Positions 25,211 through 37,400 of a stretch of 64,000 nt of DNA are shown one piece after another. Under the pieces are notes generated by a model. That model was not told where the DNA came from. It saw only the letters and a program-made list of their open reading frames with translations, and did no database searches. Position 1 is the stretch's first letter. Every line of letters begins with the position of its first letter. The stretch spans positions 99,979 to 163,978 of the forward strand of contig VXAA01007190.1 in assembly GCA_013399115.1 (NCBI GenBank), in the 5' to 3' direction. The DNA comes from Anseranas semipalmata (taxonomy: Eukaryota; Chordata; Aves; Anseriformes; Anseranatidae). The translations under genes were made by a program, and so were the position numbers.

Positions 25211-26909
25211 CTGAAAAGAAGACAGGTATTTTAAATCCTAATCACTGCTGCGTTATTGCCTTGTTTTCATATGGATTCTTGCTTCATACTGCTAGGCTCT
25301 ACAAATCCAGTATTATACATTATATTGCTGATTTCTAATACTATCAAAATACACCATTGTTTCTTCAAGACAAGTTTGGAAAATGCTGTAAGACAAAAGA
25401 ACAAAGGCAATCTATTTGCAAACTCTGTCCCTCTTTTCCATTCTCGATTAATGTTTAGAGACTATTTTGCTTTCCACTTTAAACAGTGCATATAATCCAG
25501 ATGGGTTCCAGTCCAACACTACAAAATTTTTGAGATATTTTGATCTTTGTATTACTATGGCAATATAAGTTCATCATGATTACCTGCTCCTAACTTTTTG
25601 TTTGGAACTAAAGGCAACAGCACCATGATCAATACAATACACAGACCAGTGGAATGCAAGGTGGCAAAGCATTCTAGTATAAAAGACTTAATATCAGTGT
25701 TAAGTAAACATTTTTCCTCTTAAAAAGAATAAAGAAGTTAAGTGATCCAGGGATCTGAAACAAATATCCAACCACAACTAGTCCAAGTTTCTAAGAGGGG
25801 TCATTTGTAGAACTTCTGTAACAGTTTCAGTGAAAACATGTTAACATTTGTGTTTGGATTAAAATATTTTCCTGTATAACCATCCATGTCTCCTCTCTCC
25901 CTAGTCAGCTCTGAATTGTAAGGTGGTCACTGTCTCCTGCTATCAAAACACAAAGAAGTCCTCGTCTTGAAAAAGTCTCTGAACACAATACATAGAATTC
26001 GTAAGATGAGAAGCTTCTACATACTTCCTTTACACTGCATGACTATTTTATATTTCAATAATCATATCTGTAACCACAACATACGGTATATATGAAGACA
26101 ACATTTTCAGGATATTGAGAAAACATCAGTCAGTTTTCCTACCACCATCACCTTTCTTTCCTAGCAGCCACAGCCCATGTACTATCCTTGCCTGCACTTT
26201 GAACAACAAGACAGTGCACTCCAGTTCCAGATCTAATCCCATCGCTTTTTCTATATGAAGGAACAACAATTTAGGGAAGGACCCTAACATGACCATTATC
26301 AATATGGCATTGGTACTGACAGTTTAACAGCAGTTGTTGCTGTGATGGCATTATTTTAGTTCTTCCATTTGTAAGTCAAACATCAATGACAGAAAGTCAC
26401 ACGGATGGATTCAAGTTCACTATGCAGTCAATGGGCAGCAGTAGGTGCTCTTACTAAAACTGGCAAACAAAGTTGGAGCTCTGCAGCTGTACAGGTGAAT
26501 GCTGCCCAGATGCTGCCTTTTACATCTCAAGAAGACATAGCTTTGATGGGTCTCCATTACTTTCACCCTGATAAGTATTATACATCTTAAGAGCCTCAAA
26601 CGAATTTTTCTATCATAAGCCTGATACTCCTTCAATCGCCAAAAAAAAAAAGTAATGAAGAGAAATGCTTATTTTTTCCCCAGAAGGCTACGGAGCAGGG
26701 CTGCTGGACGGTTTTTACATACGCTCTCAGTGCCAGGGGCTCACGGAGCGGTCACGTTGGAGTGGCCTCGTTCCTTGCCATTACTGTTCCCTACACTTAG
26801 AAAAGCAAACAGAAAATCAGGGCCTCTTGCCACCCGGGTGTCCCCCTCCCCGCGGCCGGGCCGGGTTCCGCTCGGTCCATGCTGCCGCCGCCGCCGCCGC
26901 CTGCCCCCC

Positions 26910-27036
26910 NNNNNNNNNNNNNNNNNNNNNNNNNNNNNNNNNNNNNNNNNNNNNNNNNNNNNNNNNNNNNNNNNNNNNNNNNNNNNNNNNNNNNNNNNNN
27001 NNNNNNNNNNNNNNNNNNNNNNNNNNNNNNNNNNNN
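26910..27036. other. 127-base assembly gap
   Basis: The run of N sits in the middle of the CpG-rich island, next to (GCC)n and C-runs that are hard to sequence. RLIG1 exon 1 is absent from the readable sequence and may be hidden here. Long open frames crossing this gap are artefacts of the Ns. Confidence 0.97.
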
Positions 27037-27101
27037 TCGCCTTTCCCCGTCAGGCACGGGGTGGCTGCGGGCAGCTCCGCTTTCCGCAGCGGCGGCGGAG
27101 A

Positions 27102-27135
27102 GCCGAGCCGGGCCGGGCCGGGCCGGGCCGGGCCC
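27102..27135. repeat. (GGGCC)n tract
   Basis: About five to six consecutive GGGCC units in the island, with G-tracts spaced by two C, able in principle to form a G-quadruplex. Nothing else certain is seen from 27340 to 31360, which I take as C12orf50 5' non-coding or intron sequence. Confidence 0.85.
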
Positions 27136-30100
27136 TCGCGCTGAGGCGGCCGTTGGCCGTTGGCGGAGCCGCTGCCCTCCCCTGGCCGCCAGCCTTCCCT
27201 CGCGCCTCTGCTGCCCTCCGGGTGGCGCGCGTCCGGCGCTGGGGCATGGACGCGGCGTCCCCGAGGTGTGGAGACCTCGCTGTGTCTGCTTTGCCTGCGC
27301 CGGGACAGCTGCCGCCTTTAGTTACCCAGGCTCTCTGCGTTGGTATATAACGCTTCGGTTAGTTCTTCCTGACAGTACCCCCTCCTGTGACACAGGCAGG
27401 TAGCTACACAGAGCTCCTCTTTGGATAGCTCTTGGCAGCGTTAACTTTTTATTTCTGTGCTCACTCCTGCCCACTGATCGTTCATCATTCATTACCTTAA
27501 CCTGTTTCCCTTAATTTTCTTTCTTCTGTGTGCTGACGTCAGATGTAAGGCATGCAAAAGCTCTTGCCATTACTATCCACCGTAAGCCCAGCGAGCAGTT
27601 TCCTTCTGTATTTAGGTGAAGTCATTCCTTTAGAAATAATTTTATTTAAGTTAATAAGTCACAGTGGCCAGGCATTTTGCACTTTCAGTCTTTGGTCTGT
27701 CTGTGGATACTTAAGCTACAAGCTGATGGTCATCTGTAGAGACTAGAAGACTTCCAGTTGTTAAAACCTCTTTGTACTTATTTCCTAGCTTTGGCATAAC
27801 CGCCATTGAATCAGCCTTGTATTACTTGTGCCCCCGTGGCTACTGGCACCTGCTTTGCAGTTATACGTCTTACACCCTTCCCACTGGCCTGCCAGTAGTG
27901 CACCTGGAGTAGTACTACAGGTGTGCTCTGATGATGTCTGTCCAATGTGGTGTATTTTTATTTTTTATTGTTTTTTCCCCAAAGAATATCCGATCACATA
28001 TACTTCTGGTGTTGCTAGTCCTGTTGTTTGAATTCTACCTTATATCTACCTCCCTTCTCTTCTACTTCATTTGTATTCTTACTGCTCTTTAAGCTATGGC
28101 ATCCTTATCCTTTGAGGTAGTGGATCCTTTTCCTTTCTGCTCTTCCTTTTATGTTTTACTTCTAAAGTCCCAAGTTTTGGTCTAACAGTGTTTTACAGTG
28201 TTCATCTTGAAATCGGTGATGTCACTCAGTGTTGTAAATTTGATCCCATGTAGTGGGGATAACTGTATCCCTTACTGTTTTTCAGGATTAAAACTTTATT
28301 TTCATCCCTAGATATTTTTTTTTCAGAGGCAACGCAGGACCTGAACAGGAATAGAGGTGTTAATTAGTAACACAAGCGTATGTTGTTCTTTCTGCTTTAG
28401 CTGTGGCAGTGACATCATGGGAGCAAGAAAAAGCAATTAACACCAACAACATAAGCAGTTAACACCTAACAGTGTACTGACAGGAAGCTACACGTCTCAA
28501 TCCAAAGAAAGGTACAGTAAGAAAAACGTGCAAGAATTTTGATTAAAAATTAGTCAAAGGATAAGATTTGTATTTGTTATATCAAAGATTTGTTTTGAAG
28601 ACCATAGCTTCTGCAGCTAGAAGTTGGGTATCATTTAAACCATGCCAAATGGGTTTGTTCCATTTTGTGTGGAACTCTGAAAGAAGCAACTTTGAAAGAA
28701 GAGTACAAGAAACTCTTGGAAATGGTCCAGTTTTCCATACTTTATTCTGAAGCAATGGAAATAAGGAAGATGTTCAAGCATGAAAGGTCACATGATGTCA
28801 TCATGATGATGTCACAAGATCTGGAGGAACAATGGGTGACGGTGGATGTGTAACATTCTATCCTGGCTAGCAACCATCTTCGACAGTTAACAAACCTGGA
28901 GAAGGTACCACCTCCTTAGTTCAAGTGTACTTAGTTTTAGCTACGCTGTCAGTTGGAGTTTTGTTTCAAAAAAGAAGCAGAGTTGAAGTTCTGAAGCCCC
29001 GTTTTTTTAAAGAAAACTATTTTGGGGATATAATTAAGATTTGCCTATACGTTGATAGCTTTTATGTTTTCATGTATGCTCTGCCTGCATAAAGAGAGTG
29101 GAGTAGAAGCGTAAGAGGTGAAAATGGCTGAAGTTGGGAATGACCGCTATTTCTATTTTTATTCTCCCTACGCACAGGTAAATGCTGTAGATTTTAGAGT
29201 GGTCAGCATCCTTGATTTTCTTGATATATTTAGATGGAGGTTTATTATCTAAATTTAGAAGTTGGTATATCTTGATCATGGCAGCATATGTAAATCAAAT
29301 ATCTGATTTTCAGAATGAGAAGAGCTAATTGCCCTAATTACTCAATGTGAGTTGGACTCAGATACTCAGGGAACACATAAATTAAAAATCCCGCATAAAA
29401 ATTGCTGATCACTCGTCTTTCTTATTGAGTCAACATTATATTACTTCTGAATAAATAGACCATGTTTATGATTTCTGCTTATACTGACTACCTGAATTTC
29501 TACAATCTGTTATACAAAATGAAGCCATTCAAACTGGGTTTGTCCTTCAAAGAAACGTTTCTATTCCAACTGGTAAAAATCCAGGGGTGGGTGCAGGGTT
29601 CTTGGTTATTGCATCCATTTGAGCATCAGACATTGAGGCATTAATGCTTGGGAGACAGGCTTTGGCTCCAAACCCCAGCATGTCTCAGTGGTTGGACCAG
29701 TTGTATTGACTAAGTTCCAAAAACAGCGTGGTGTTGAGACGCTGCTCCTTGATCCAGGTGTTAATGTCTGGAGCTGAGTGAAACTTATCTCCCCAAAGTA
29801 GATGGGAATATTCACATTTACTTCAGGGAGAGTTCAAACATTTTCAAGTGTGACTTTGTTTTCCTTTAAAAAATTAGACAGAGACTTTTTAAGAAATAGC
29901 TGGTAGCCTGGCATTTACAAATCTCAGCTGGCATGTAGTCCGTATCCCAGTTATAAACCTGAGTTTCCCATATTCATTCCCATATTCATTCTTGCATTCA
30001 TTCCCATATTTCCCGTGAGCACGTGTCTCTTTGGAATTACGAGTTTTCTTATCACATGCTTGTGGAAGGTACCTGAGGTTATAGGGATAAGTGAATTGTA

Positions 30101-31360
30101 TAATCAGAGATGATGCTAGAGTCTAACAGCTTTAATAAGGCAGAGATACAGAAAAATAATTTTGTTTGACTAACGAAAGGGACTTTCATCAGGAAAGTGC
30201 TAATTGTGCAATAGCATGCAGACTTTTAAACTGGAAAAATATTGATCAATATAGGGAGAGCAGCCATGTGATTAGATGTAGGAGTAAAGCAGCAAAAATT
30301 AAACAAGTAACTAAAATCAATGTCAATACTTTTTTTTTTTCCATTAGGCTTTTGTTTGTCATATGTAAAAACAGCTGGGAGATGGTGTGAGCAGTGTAGT
30401 GACAGTAGTCTCAGAACATCAAATCCTGAATATTTTTGTTAACTTGTAAATATTTGTCACCATAATATCTTTATTCTTGGCTGCTGTGTCATCTCTCTAT
30501 TAATTACAAATAGTTTTATAGGAGGAGATTCACATTTAAGGCAGCCACTAATATATGGGAATCTAGTATGTCTTAGCCTCAAAGTCATTCTCCTCATTAG
30601 GGTTTCAAGTGCAGATTTTGTCACCGTGAAAAACCTCTTATCTGTGATACTGTATGCTCATTATGAAGACAAGGGGGAAGTTCGCATCTGTTTTGCAGAT
30701 TTAGACATATGGAAATAAAGTTACAAAAGAGCAAGTTCCTTCAAGCACATTTTTTTACTCTGAAATCAAAAGTGACTTTCTCCTGCCAAAGTGATGTTTT
30801 GAATGAGAAATGAGCGAGAATGTTTTGTAATCCCAGTCTGACAAGTCTGTACAAGGATTACAAGTTCCCACATTTCTACTTTTTTGGTTTTTGTTAGGCA
30901 TCTTTGTGGTTTTTTGTTTTTTGTGCTTATTTTCCCACAACCCCATGTCTTTGAATATTAAGAGAGTACAAGTGTAAGATTTGCACTTGTGCAGCAGATT
31001 TCATTTGGGATAGGTCTGATTATCCCATTATGTAGAAAAGGAAACTCAGGCACACATAAATTAAATGAATATGGTGTATATTAAAAATAATAGATTTTTT
31101 CTTCCCAGCATCTCATAAAAAGTCTGCAGTATAATGTGTGTAGACTGCTTTACGCTGATTTTTATCTGGCAACAGTTCTACATCACTGAAACACCTTTGA
31201 CTTAACTGTAGATAATTTTAAATGTTCTAACATACCAAAAGTGTTCTAACATACCTCCAAAGTGTTCGTTATCTATTCATAGCAGTACACTGTATATTAG
31301 TCAATGTAATCCATTTTTATTGTTATATTTACAATATCTGAAAACTATTTTGTCCTGCAG

Positions 31361-31484
31361 CAAAAGTACAGCAGCATCTCATGTTTCTGGGAAACGCAGC
31401 CATTAGGTTGTGTGAGGATCAGTTGTGTCTTCCATCATAGCAAACCTCGTAATATAAATGGACTTTTTCTGCCACCTAGTAACA
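31361..31484 (+). CDS. C12orf50: C12orf50 zinc-finger exon
   Basis: The exon opens in phase 0 after 'tgtcctgcag' and ends before 'gtgagt' with one base carried over. It encodes a Cys-x8-Cys-x4-Cys-x3-His pattern ([19 protein letters not shown]). That is one residue shorter between the second and third Cys than the common C-x8-C-x5-C-x3-H finger; the human protein, as I recall it, has the same spacing. Confidence 0.92.
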
Positions 31485-34400
31485 GTGAGTAAAAACATTT
31501 TCTCAACAATTTGTTCATTAAAGTAAGTAAATACACAAAAGTATCCTTAAACTTCCACTGCTTACATAACACGTATTAAGATCAACAAATGCGCCATTGC
31601 AAATAAGTCAGGTATGACCTGCTATCACGTCAAGTTCAAGGCAAATAAAGGAATTGTATTGGTATTTGAATGGTTTGCTATATTAATTTATTTAGGTGTC
31701 AGGTTACAAATCTTCATAACCACCAGTTACATGAAAGATGGATTAATAAATGACAATTTAGGTTGCTAAGATCCATGGAGTAAACATTTTACACTAACTT
31801 TTAATCTGCACTGTATTTTTCGAGTAGTAGATGGTAAGTCATACTTGTTTGCAGTACATAGAAAATATAGGAGTCAGATTTAATCAGAAGATTTTGTTTT
31901 ATAGGAAATAGTTAATCTTTTAGCACTTGTTGATCTATGAGCTTCTGATTTGGTAGGGTCTTTTCCGGCCTCACTCTAGAGCATGATTAAGGGACTAAGG
32001 TATTACAATATTTTCCTTCTCTAGAGCATAATAGTTGATACTCGGCTATTCCACAATGAATCTCACTAACAGATTGCAGTTGTGGATGCAGTGTGCTGTC
32101 AGGACACTTTCTCCACTATTATTTTCATATATTAAGTTCATACATACCGACGAGCCAAGAAAGTGTCTGAAATTATCCATTTTCTCGAAGTAATATAATT
32201 CTTTTAATGTCAAAAATATAATAACAGTTTTTCTTTTCACTACTATGAACTGATGACTGTTCAGCAACTACAGACAATCCAAGTCATTATTTCTGATACA
32301 AATAAGCTAATTTCTTGTCCTGAAAAGGCCACAGGATAGAAATGGTTCTCTGTGGATTGAAGATAGGTTGCTATGAAATGCAAATAAATATTTTTCACAC
32401 AATATCTATTTCTGGGGGGAAATAAAGGTATCTGGAAGCTGTTTTTTTATTTCCATGAACTACAAGTTGAAAGATTTTTCCCCATTCTTCTGTGTTCTCT
32501 TGAACCTCTTGTAGTTTCTCAAATAACTCTAGAGACATTTTCTTTGGAGTATGGTAGTTATCCATACGTTAAAATACTTACCTTGGATCTGGGAGACCCG
32601 CCTTCAAAACTTGTGTGAATCAGGCAGAGCTGAGAACTAAAATATGGTTCCTTGCAGTTTGGAGAAGACCAATATGACCCTCTCTTTTAATCTGGAGATG
32701 AGAAATATTTTTCACCAAAAGTCCAGGTATGCATGTTCAAAGCAAAAAAAAGTTAATTTGGTAAATTGACATTTCTTCTTTTACCAAAGAAACACAAAAG
32801 CCCATGTGGTGGTTTCACACTGATGGCTAGCTAAGCTCCACCTTGCTGCTCTCTCACTCCCCCTCCTCAAAAGAACAGGGAGAGAAAACGATGAAAAAAA
32901 GCTCACGGGTTGAGATAAGGATGGGGAGATCACTCATCAGTTACCATCATGGGCAAAACAGACTCAGCATAGGAAGATTAATTTAATTTGCTGCCTGTTA
33001 CTAACAGACTCGAGCAGTGAGAAACTGCAAGCAAACTAAAAACACCTTCCCCCAGCCACCCTCCTCTACCTCCTCCCCTCAAGTGGCACAGGGGAACGGG
33101 GAATGGGGGCTGCGGTCAGTCCCTAACACTGCGTCTCCGCTGCTCCTTCACGGTCACTCTCTGCCCCTGCTCCACGTAGGGTCCCTCCCACGGGATGCCG
33201 TCCTTCCCGAACTGATCCTGCGTGGGCTTCCCACAGGCTGCAGCTCTTCCAGAACTGCTCCCATATGGGTCCGTACCACGGGGCCCATCCCTCAGGACCA
33301 AACTGCTCCAACATGGCTTCCCCACGGGCGGCAGCTCCCGCCAGATCCCCTGCTCCTGCGTGGGCTCCTCTCCACGGGCTGCAGTTCCGGCCCGGGGCCT
33401 GCTCCTGCGGGGGCTCCCATGGGCCGCAGCCTCCTTCAGGCCACATCCACCTGCTCCATGTGGGCTCCTCCATGGCTGCAGCGTGGAGATCTGCTCCGTG
33501 TGGTACCCATGGGCTGCAGGGGGACGGCCTGCTCCACCATGGGCCTCTCCACGGGCCGCAGGGGAACTTCTGCTGCGGTGCCTGGAGCCCCTCCTGCCCT
33601 CCTTCTGCACTGACTTGGGTGTCTGCAGGGCTGTTTCTCTCTCATTTCTCACTCTTCTCTCTCCCAGCTGCTGTTACACAGCAGATTTTCCCTTTCTTAA
33701 ATCTGCTCTCCCAGAGGCACAACCTGCAGTGCTCACTGGCTTGGCTCTGGCCAGCAGCGAGTCCATTCTGGAGCCGGCTGGAGCTGGCTCTTACCTGACA
33801 TGGGGCAGCTGCTGGGCTCTTCTCACCGAGGCCACCCCTGCAGACCCCCTGCTACCAGAACCTTGCCATATAAGCCCAGTACTATTATGGTCAGGTCAGT
33901 AGTCAGAAACACTACTAAGATATTCACAACAATTAACACCTTCAGAAATTTGCTCTTTCACATTTTTCTTTACTCAGGTATTTAATAGATTAACTCTATG
34001 CAGAGTAAAGAAAATGGTCTGTAGGAAGGTAATACTTTAAGAGAAAGGAAAAATAGTGTGTGTGGTGGAAGGGAGAGGTCGGTATGACCACTAGTAGCAT
34101 TTTTAAGATGCCCCTTTTGTAGACAACATAAGATACCAGCACTGTATGTGCAAATACATTTACCGTTCAGCATTTTGAATACATTTTTCAGGCTTGAGCA
34201 TTGGATGCATGTTATTTAAGTACAGTAATATTTTGTAAGGCTGTATACTTTTTCTTTTAATTTCTGAAAATCAGATTGTTTTTGAAAAAAAATACAAGTT
34301 TTTTTGTTGTTGTTTTGCTTTTTTTTTTTTTTTTCCTTCCCATCTGCTTGGTTCTTTCTAAGTGGAGCTCTTGTCTACCAGCAGTCCTGGTAGACAGCTG

Positions 34401-37400
34401 GACCAGGGTAAGAGTCCAGAGCAGGCAACCAAGACAGATGTCAGGCAGAAGCAGGAGTGAGATGAAAAGTTGGCATGACTTGTCATAGATGTGTGAACAA
34501 GTGAACTGAAATATAGTTGTTCACTGGCCTTATCTCCAAAGCTGTAGACAGGTGTCATAAGTGCCCATAAAGACCTCTATTAAGAAACAAGCACCTTGTG
34601 CTCCTGAAATTCCTTCAGGAAAGGGTAGGCTGTTGTATCTGGGAACGTAGAGCTTAACTAACCACATAGGACCAAGGCAAGTGATGTTTCTGTCAATGTC
34701 CATATTGTACAGTTCCTACATCTACAACATCAGCCTCTGCCAGCTAGCACTGTTGTAAACTTAGGCACACTTCTGGGTACAGTGTAAGCCAGAGACCGTG
34801 CCCAATAGGCACTGTTGACAAGGGCACCCTATATAAGAGCAATGCTCAACAATCAGAACTAGAAAATGGGCCCAACTCTTTCTTTTTACTGGAATATGTG
34901 TAACTTCAAAGTCTGTGTGCTCCACAATAACATTGCAAATACTAAAACTGCATTTATTTATTTATTTCAAGACTTATACTTCTTGTTAAATTAAGTTTGA
35001 TTTGGCTTACACTATCCAGAGCTAAAAATAGCCCATTATGGACAGAAAAAGGCTCCATCAGATTGAAGGGTTGTATCTTACTTTCTGTTGCATGCGATGC
35101 GTACAAATAAATCTGATCTGCAATAGTGTTTTTAAAATGGATTTAAAATGATACATATGCTGCTCTTACGCAAGCATGAAATGCACAAGGATAACAACAA
35201 CTGGAATAAAAGACAATACCCATACTTCACATTATTTCCATTTTTCATCATTTTTTTTTTTCAATTAGTTGCATTTCCTGGTTCTCAGAAACTGCTGTCC
35301 CGGTACTGAAATGTTTTCACTGCAAAACTTTGTGTGTAGACATAGATTTATAAGGAAAATCATATATTTTATGATTTTCTTCTAATTTAGTGTAAATTAT
35401 TTTTATGAACTTCATATTCTTTCTCAAAATCTGTGACTTGTACTTAGCAAAGAGAGTTGTGTTTTAGAAGATTCTGATGGAAAAAAGAAGTCTACAAGCT
35501 AAAAATGGGTAATCTAGTGCTTAGCACTGCTAAATTCTTCAAAATTAATGCCATGAAGAGCAATACAGTCCTGCCTACTATTCAGCTTGTTTAATGTTTT
35601 TCCACAAGTGGAGTCATAGACTCATTTACTCACTTCAGACAAGGTATTACTAATCACATTTCCCTATGTTGTAAACTATCTACAAAGGGATTGAAAGAAA
35701 GATACTGACTCAGATTCATCTATCCACTAGCAGGAAGCGATATACAGCCTTTTTTAAATCACAGAATCACAGAATATCCCAAGTTGGAAGGGACCCACAA
35801 GGATCATCAAATCCAACTCTTGGGTCCACACAGGACCACCCAAAAATCAGACCATATGTCTGAGAGCATTGCCCAAATGCTTCTTGAACTCCGGCAGGCT
35901 CGTGCCGTGACCACTGCCCTGGGGAGCCTGTTCCAGTGCCCAATAGCATAGAATGATCAAAATGTTTCTCTTCTCAAAAGGCTACATTCAGAAGTGCTTT
36001 ATCTTTCCATTCAGATGAGCTAGTACACATTCATTTTCATACTTTCTGTGGCTGGAAGATGCTCTTTTGCCTGCCTCTGCAGAAGATACTTGCTAGAAGG
36101 CACAAGGAATGTATTTGCTGATTCTTCAAATATGATAATGATTTCAAAAGTTTACCTGTTGGTCTGAACCTGGATTTAATATTCCAGTTCCCTCCTAAAA
36201 AAAAAAAACATGTTCTTTTTTGCAGATGCCGCATTGCAGCAGGAGGTGCAAGAAGGGATTCTGCATCAAGCCTGTAGTCAAGAATCATTCAAAAATCAGG
36301 AGAATATTTTAAGACCAATTCACCCTCCACTGATTATAAACATCAACCACCAAGAGGATGAAGAAGAGGATGAAGAGGAGGATGAAGACAAAGAGAACAG
36401 TAAACAAGTTTTCTTTTTCTTTTTACGAGGAAGTAGAATGGATGTTTTTTACCTCTTACAATGTAGTTCCTAAATGATTTATTCTAATAACCGTTACATT
36501 TTGTGGTGGTTTCACCCTGCCGGGCAGCTGAACTCTACCACAGCCGCTCTCTCACTCCCCCTCCTCAAAGAAGAGGAGGAGAAGGAAGTATGATGTAAAG
36601 AAAACAAGGTCTCTCGCGGGTTGAGATAAGGGTAGTTTAATTAAAGGGGAAAAAAAAGGAAAGAACAAGCGAAGGCCACGCGGAAGCACAGAGGGGAAAG
36701 GGAAAAAAAATTATTCTCTACTTCCCCATCAACGAGCGGTGTTCGGCCACGTCCTGGGAAGCAGGGCCTTAATACGCGTAGCGGTTGTTCGGGAGGACAG
36801 ACGTCTTCACAATGAGAGCCCCCCCTTCTCCTTCCCTTTCCCAGCTATTATTGCTGAGTGTGACATCATATGGTATGGAATATGCCTTTGGTCGGTTTAG
36901 GTCAGCTGCCCTGGCCATGTCCCCTCCCCACCTCTTGCCCACCCCCACCTACTGGCTTTGGGGGGGTCTGGAGAGAGCCTTGGTGCTGTGCAAGCACTGC
37001 TCGGCAGTAGCCAAAACACTGGTGTGATACCAGCGCTGTTCTAGCTACAAGTGCAGAGTACAGTGCTATATGGGCTGCTGCAGGGAAAGTTAACTCTATC
37101 CCAGCCAGACCCAGTACACATTTTTATGAAAGAGTTATTGACAAGTTTTTGAAATAGTTTCTGTATAATTCCCAAATTATTGAAACTGGTAGTCACCAGA
37201 TGTGCAAGTAAGCCACCATTTTCTAACTCCTGTGAAATTTCTAGCTTTTCAATACTTCAATATTTTTTAATACTTTTTTCAATATTATTTCAATACCAGT
37301 ATAATTCACATATCCCCTTTTTCATCAAATAGAGTTTCAAATATTCAGATGACCATCAAATACTATTCAAAGTTCTCAGTTTGGGGATGATATGAGCTAT

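Larger units (their letters stand above)
26690..27330. promoter_or_regulatory. CpG-rich island, likely bidirectional RLIG1/C12orf50 promoter
   Basis: A sharply GC- and CpG-rich block stands in AT-rich surroundings, between the divergent RLIG1 (minus) and C12orf50 (plus). It contains (GCC)n at 26881-26901, GGGCC repeats and many CG dinucleotides. It is interrupted by an N gap. Position and composition suggest a shared housekeeping-type promoter; start sites cannot be placed. Confidence 0.75.

Noticed and set aside
26655..27403. Open frames of up to about 230 codons across the CpG island
   Set aside because: They read through the 127-base N gap and GC-rich promoter sequence; the translations are Arg/Ala/Gly/Pro-rich and match no gene.
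28795..28815. CRE-like TGATGTCA/ATGATGTCA cluster
   Set aside because: The match is short and repetitive (ATGATG), with no evidence of a start site nearby.
28665..28853. Short open frame with a protein-like, Glu/Lys-rich translation upstream of C12orf50
   Set aside because: I considered it as the missing first coding exon, but no donor in the right phase follows an ATG, and it does not resemble the start of human C12orf50.
33017..33902. Several overlapping 100-230 codon open frames on both strands
   Set aside because: They lie within the long LTR and come from GC-rich ~45-bp units; no retroviral or host protein features are seen.
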